Positions 6,344 through 6,858 of a DNA stretch of 6,858 bases are shown in pieces (positions within the stretch are counted from its first letter, which is position 1; every line of letters begins with the position of its first letter). This stretch comes from Rhizobacter sp. (GTDB lineage Bacteria; Pseudomonadota; Gammaproteobacteria; Burkholderiales; Burkholderiaceae_C), in assembly GCA_025360945.1 (NCBI GenBank), contig JANYBE010000572.1, forward strand, positions 1-6,858, given 5' to 3'. The notes beneath the pieces were generated by a model. The model did no database searches. It was not told the DNA's origin and saw only the letters and a program-made list of their open reading frames with translations. Made by a program: the position numbers and the translations under genes.

Positions 6344-6858
6344 TCAGCCCTTGTTGATCTGCTGGAACTTCACGAGCAGCTCGTTGCCGCGCTTCACGGC
6401 GGAGTCGAGCGCTTCTTTCGCCGTCTTCTTGCCGGCCCAGACCTGCTCGAGCTCTTCGTCCTCGATCGCGCGAATTTGCACGTAGTTGCCTAGACGAACG
6501 CCGCGCGACTTGTCGGTCGTCTTCTTGATCATCTGGTTCGTGGCCACGTCGGTGCCCGGGTTCTTCTTGTAGAAGCCGGACTTCTCGGTGAGCTCGAACG
6601 AGGCGGTCGTGATCGGCAGGTAGCCGGTACGCTGGTGGCTCGCTGCCTGCACTTCGGGACTCGACAGATATGTCATGAACGCAGCCACGCCCTTGTACTC
6701 GGCCGGCTTCTTGCCACCCATCACCCACAGGCTCGCGCCGCCGATGATCGTGTTCTGCGGCGCACCGGGCACGTCGGGGTAATAAGGCAGCGCCGCCATG
6801 CCGAACGGGAACTTGGCGACCTTGATGGCTTGGCCGTAGGTGCTCGACGAGCCGAAGG
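6344..6858 (-). CDS. ugpB: UgpB, periplasmic sn-glycerol-3-phosphate binding protein, C-terminal part (5' end outside window)
   Basis: The visible part is 170 codons, open to the right edge; the in-frame ATG at 6799 is an internal methionine. UgpB is the extracytoplasmic binding protein that delivers sn-glycerol-3-phosphate and glycerophosphodiesters to UgpAE. Family hallmarks are APQNTIIGGASLWVMGGKKP, AEYKGVAAFMTYLSSPE, HQRTGYLPIT, GFYKKNPGTDVATNQM, RLGNYVQIR, and the ending DEELEQVWAGKKTAKEALDSAVKRGNELL. Whole UgpB proteins are roughly 440 residues, so the signal peptide, the N-terminal lobe and the promoter are outside the window. The gene ends with TGA at 6344-6346 and heads the ugpBAECQ operon. 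No frameshift is seen in the visible part. Confidence 0.96.
   Translation of the reverse strand, partial: FGSSSTYGQAIKVAKFPFGMAALPYYPDVPGAPQNTIIGGASLWVMGGKKPAEYKGVAAFMTYLSSPEVQAASHQRTGYLPITTASFELTEKSGFYKKNPGTDVATNQMIKKTTDKSRGVRLGNYVQIRAIEDEELEQVWAGKKTAKEALDSAVKRGNELLVKFQQINKG

Overview
The window is GC-rich bacterial DNA, densely packed with genes and with strong G/C preference at third codon positions. The protein sequences look betaproteobacterial, most likely Burkholderiales. That placement is inferred from the style of ArgJ, UgpBAECQ and codon use; there is no rRNA or other decisive marker here. No tRNA, rRNA, insertion sequence, prophage, CRISPR array or origin is visible.

Left part, + strand: the last 121 codons of argJ (arginine biosynthesis) run in from outside the window. 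A roughly 375-base stretch without a firm gene follows (369-743). It holds a plausible sigma-70 promoter, two marginal small ORFs and a run of inverted repeats whose arms can pair in mutually exclusive ways. Next come a 450-residue major facilitator exporter of the MFS_3/EntS-like type and, 13 bases later, a RimJ/RimL-type GNAT acetyltransferase. These two probably form one transcription unit.

Right part, - strand: a sn-glycerol-3-phosphate / glycerophosphodiester uptake operon read from the right edge leftward as ugpB (3' part only), ugpA, ugpE, ugpC, ugpQ. This is the same order as the classic enterobacterial ugpBAECQ operon. UgpB is the periplasmic binding protein, UgpA and UgpE form the membrane channel, UgpC is the ATPase, and UgpQ is a cytosolic glycerophosphodiester phosphodiesterase that releases sn-glycerol-3-phosphate and an alcohol from imported diesters. 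Gaps inside the operon are 1 to 19 bases, except for a 77-base GC-rich gap with stem potential between ugpB and ugpA. The promoter lies beyond the right edge, so regulation such as Pho control cannot be judged.

The two blocks converge: the end of the acetyltransferase gene overlaps the end of ugpQ by 10 bases, leaving no room for a terminator between them.

Most of the window is conventional. The one place that may hold something undescribed is the leader of the exporter gene (about 600-735). There, four arms offer 1:2, 2:3 and 3:4 pairing, resembling attenuator-type leaders, and the stop codon of one small upstream ORF sits exactly at the end of arm 1. This is a hypothesis from sequence pattern only.
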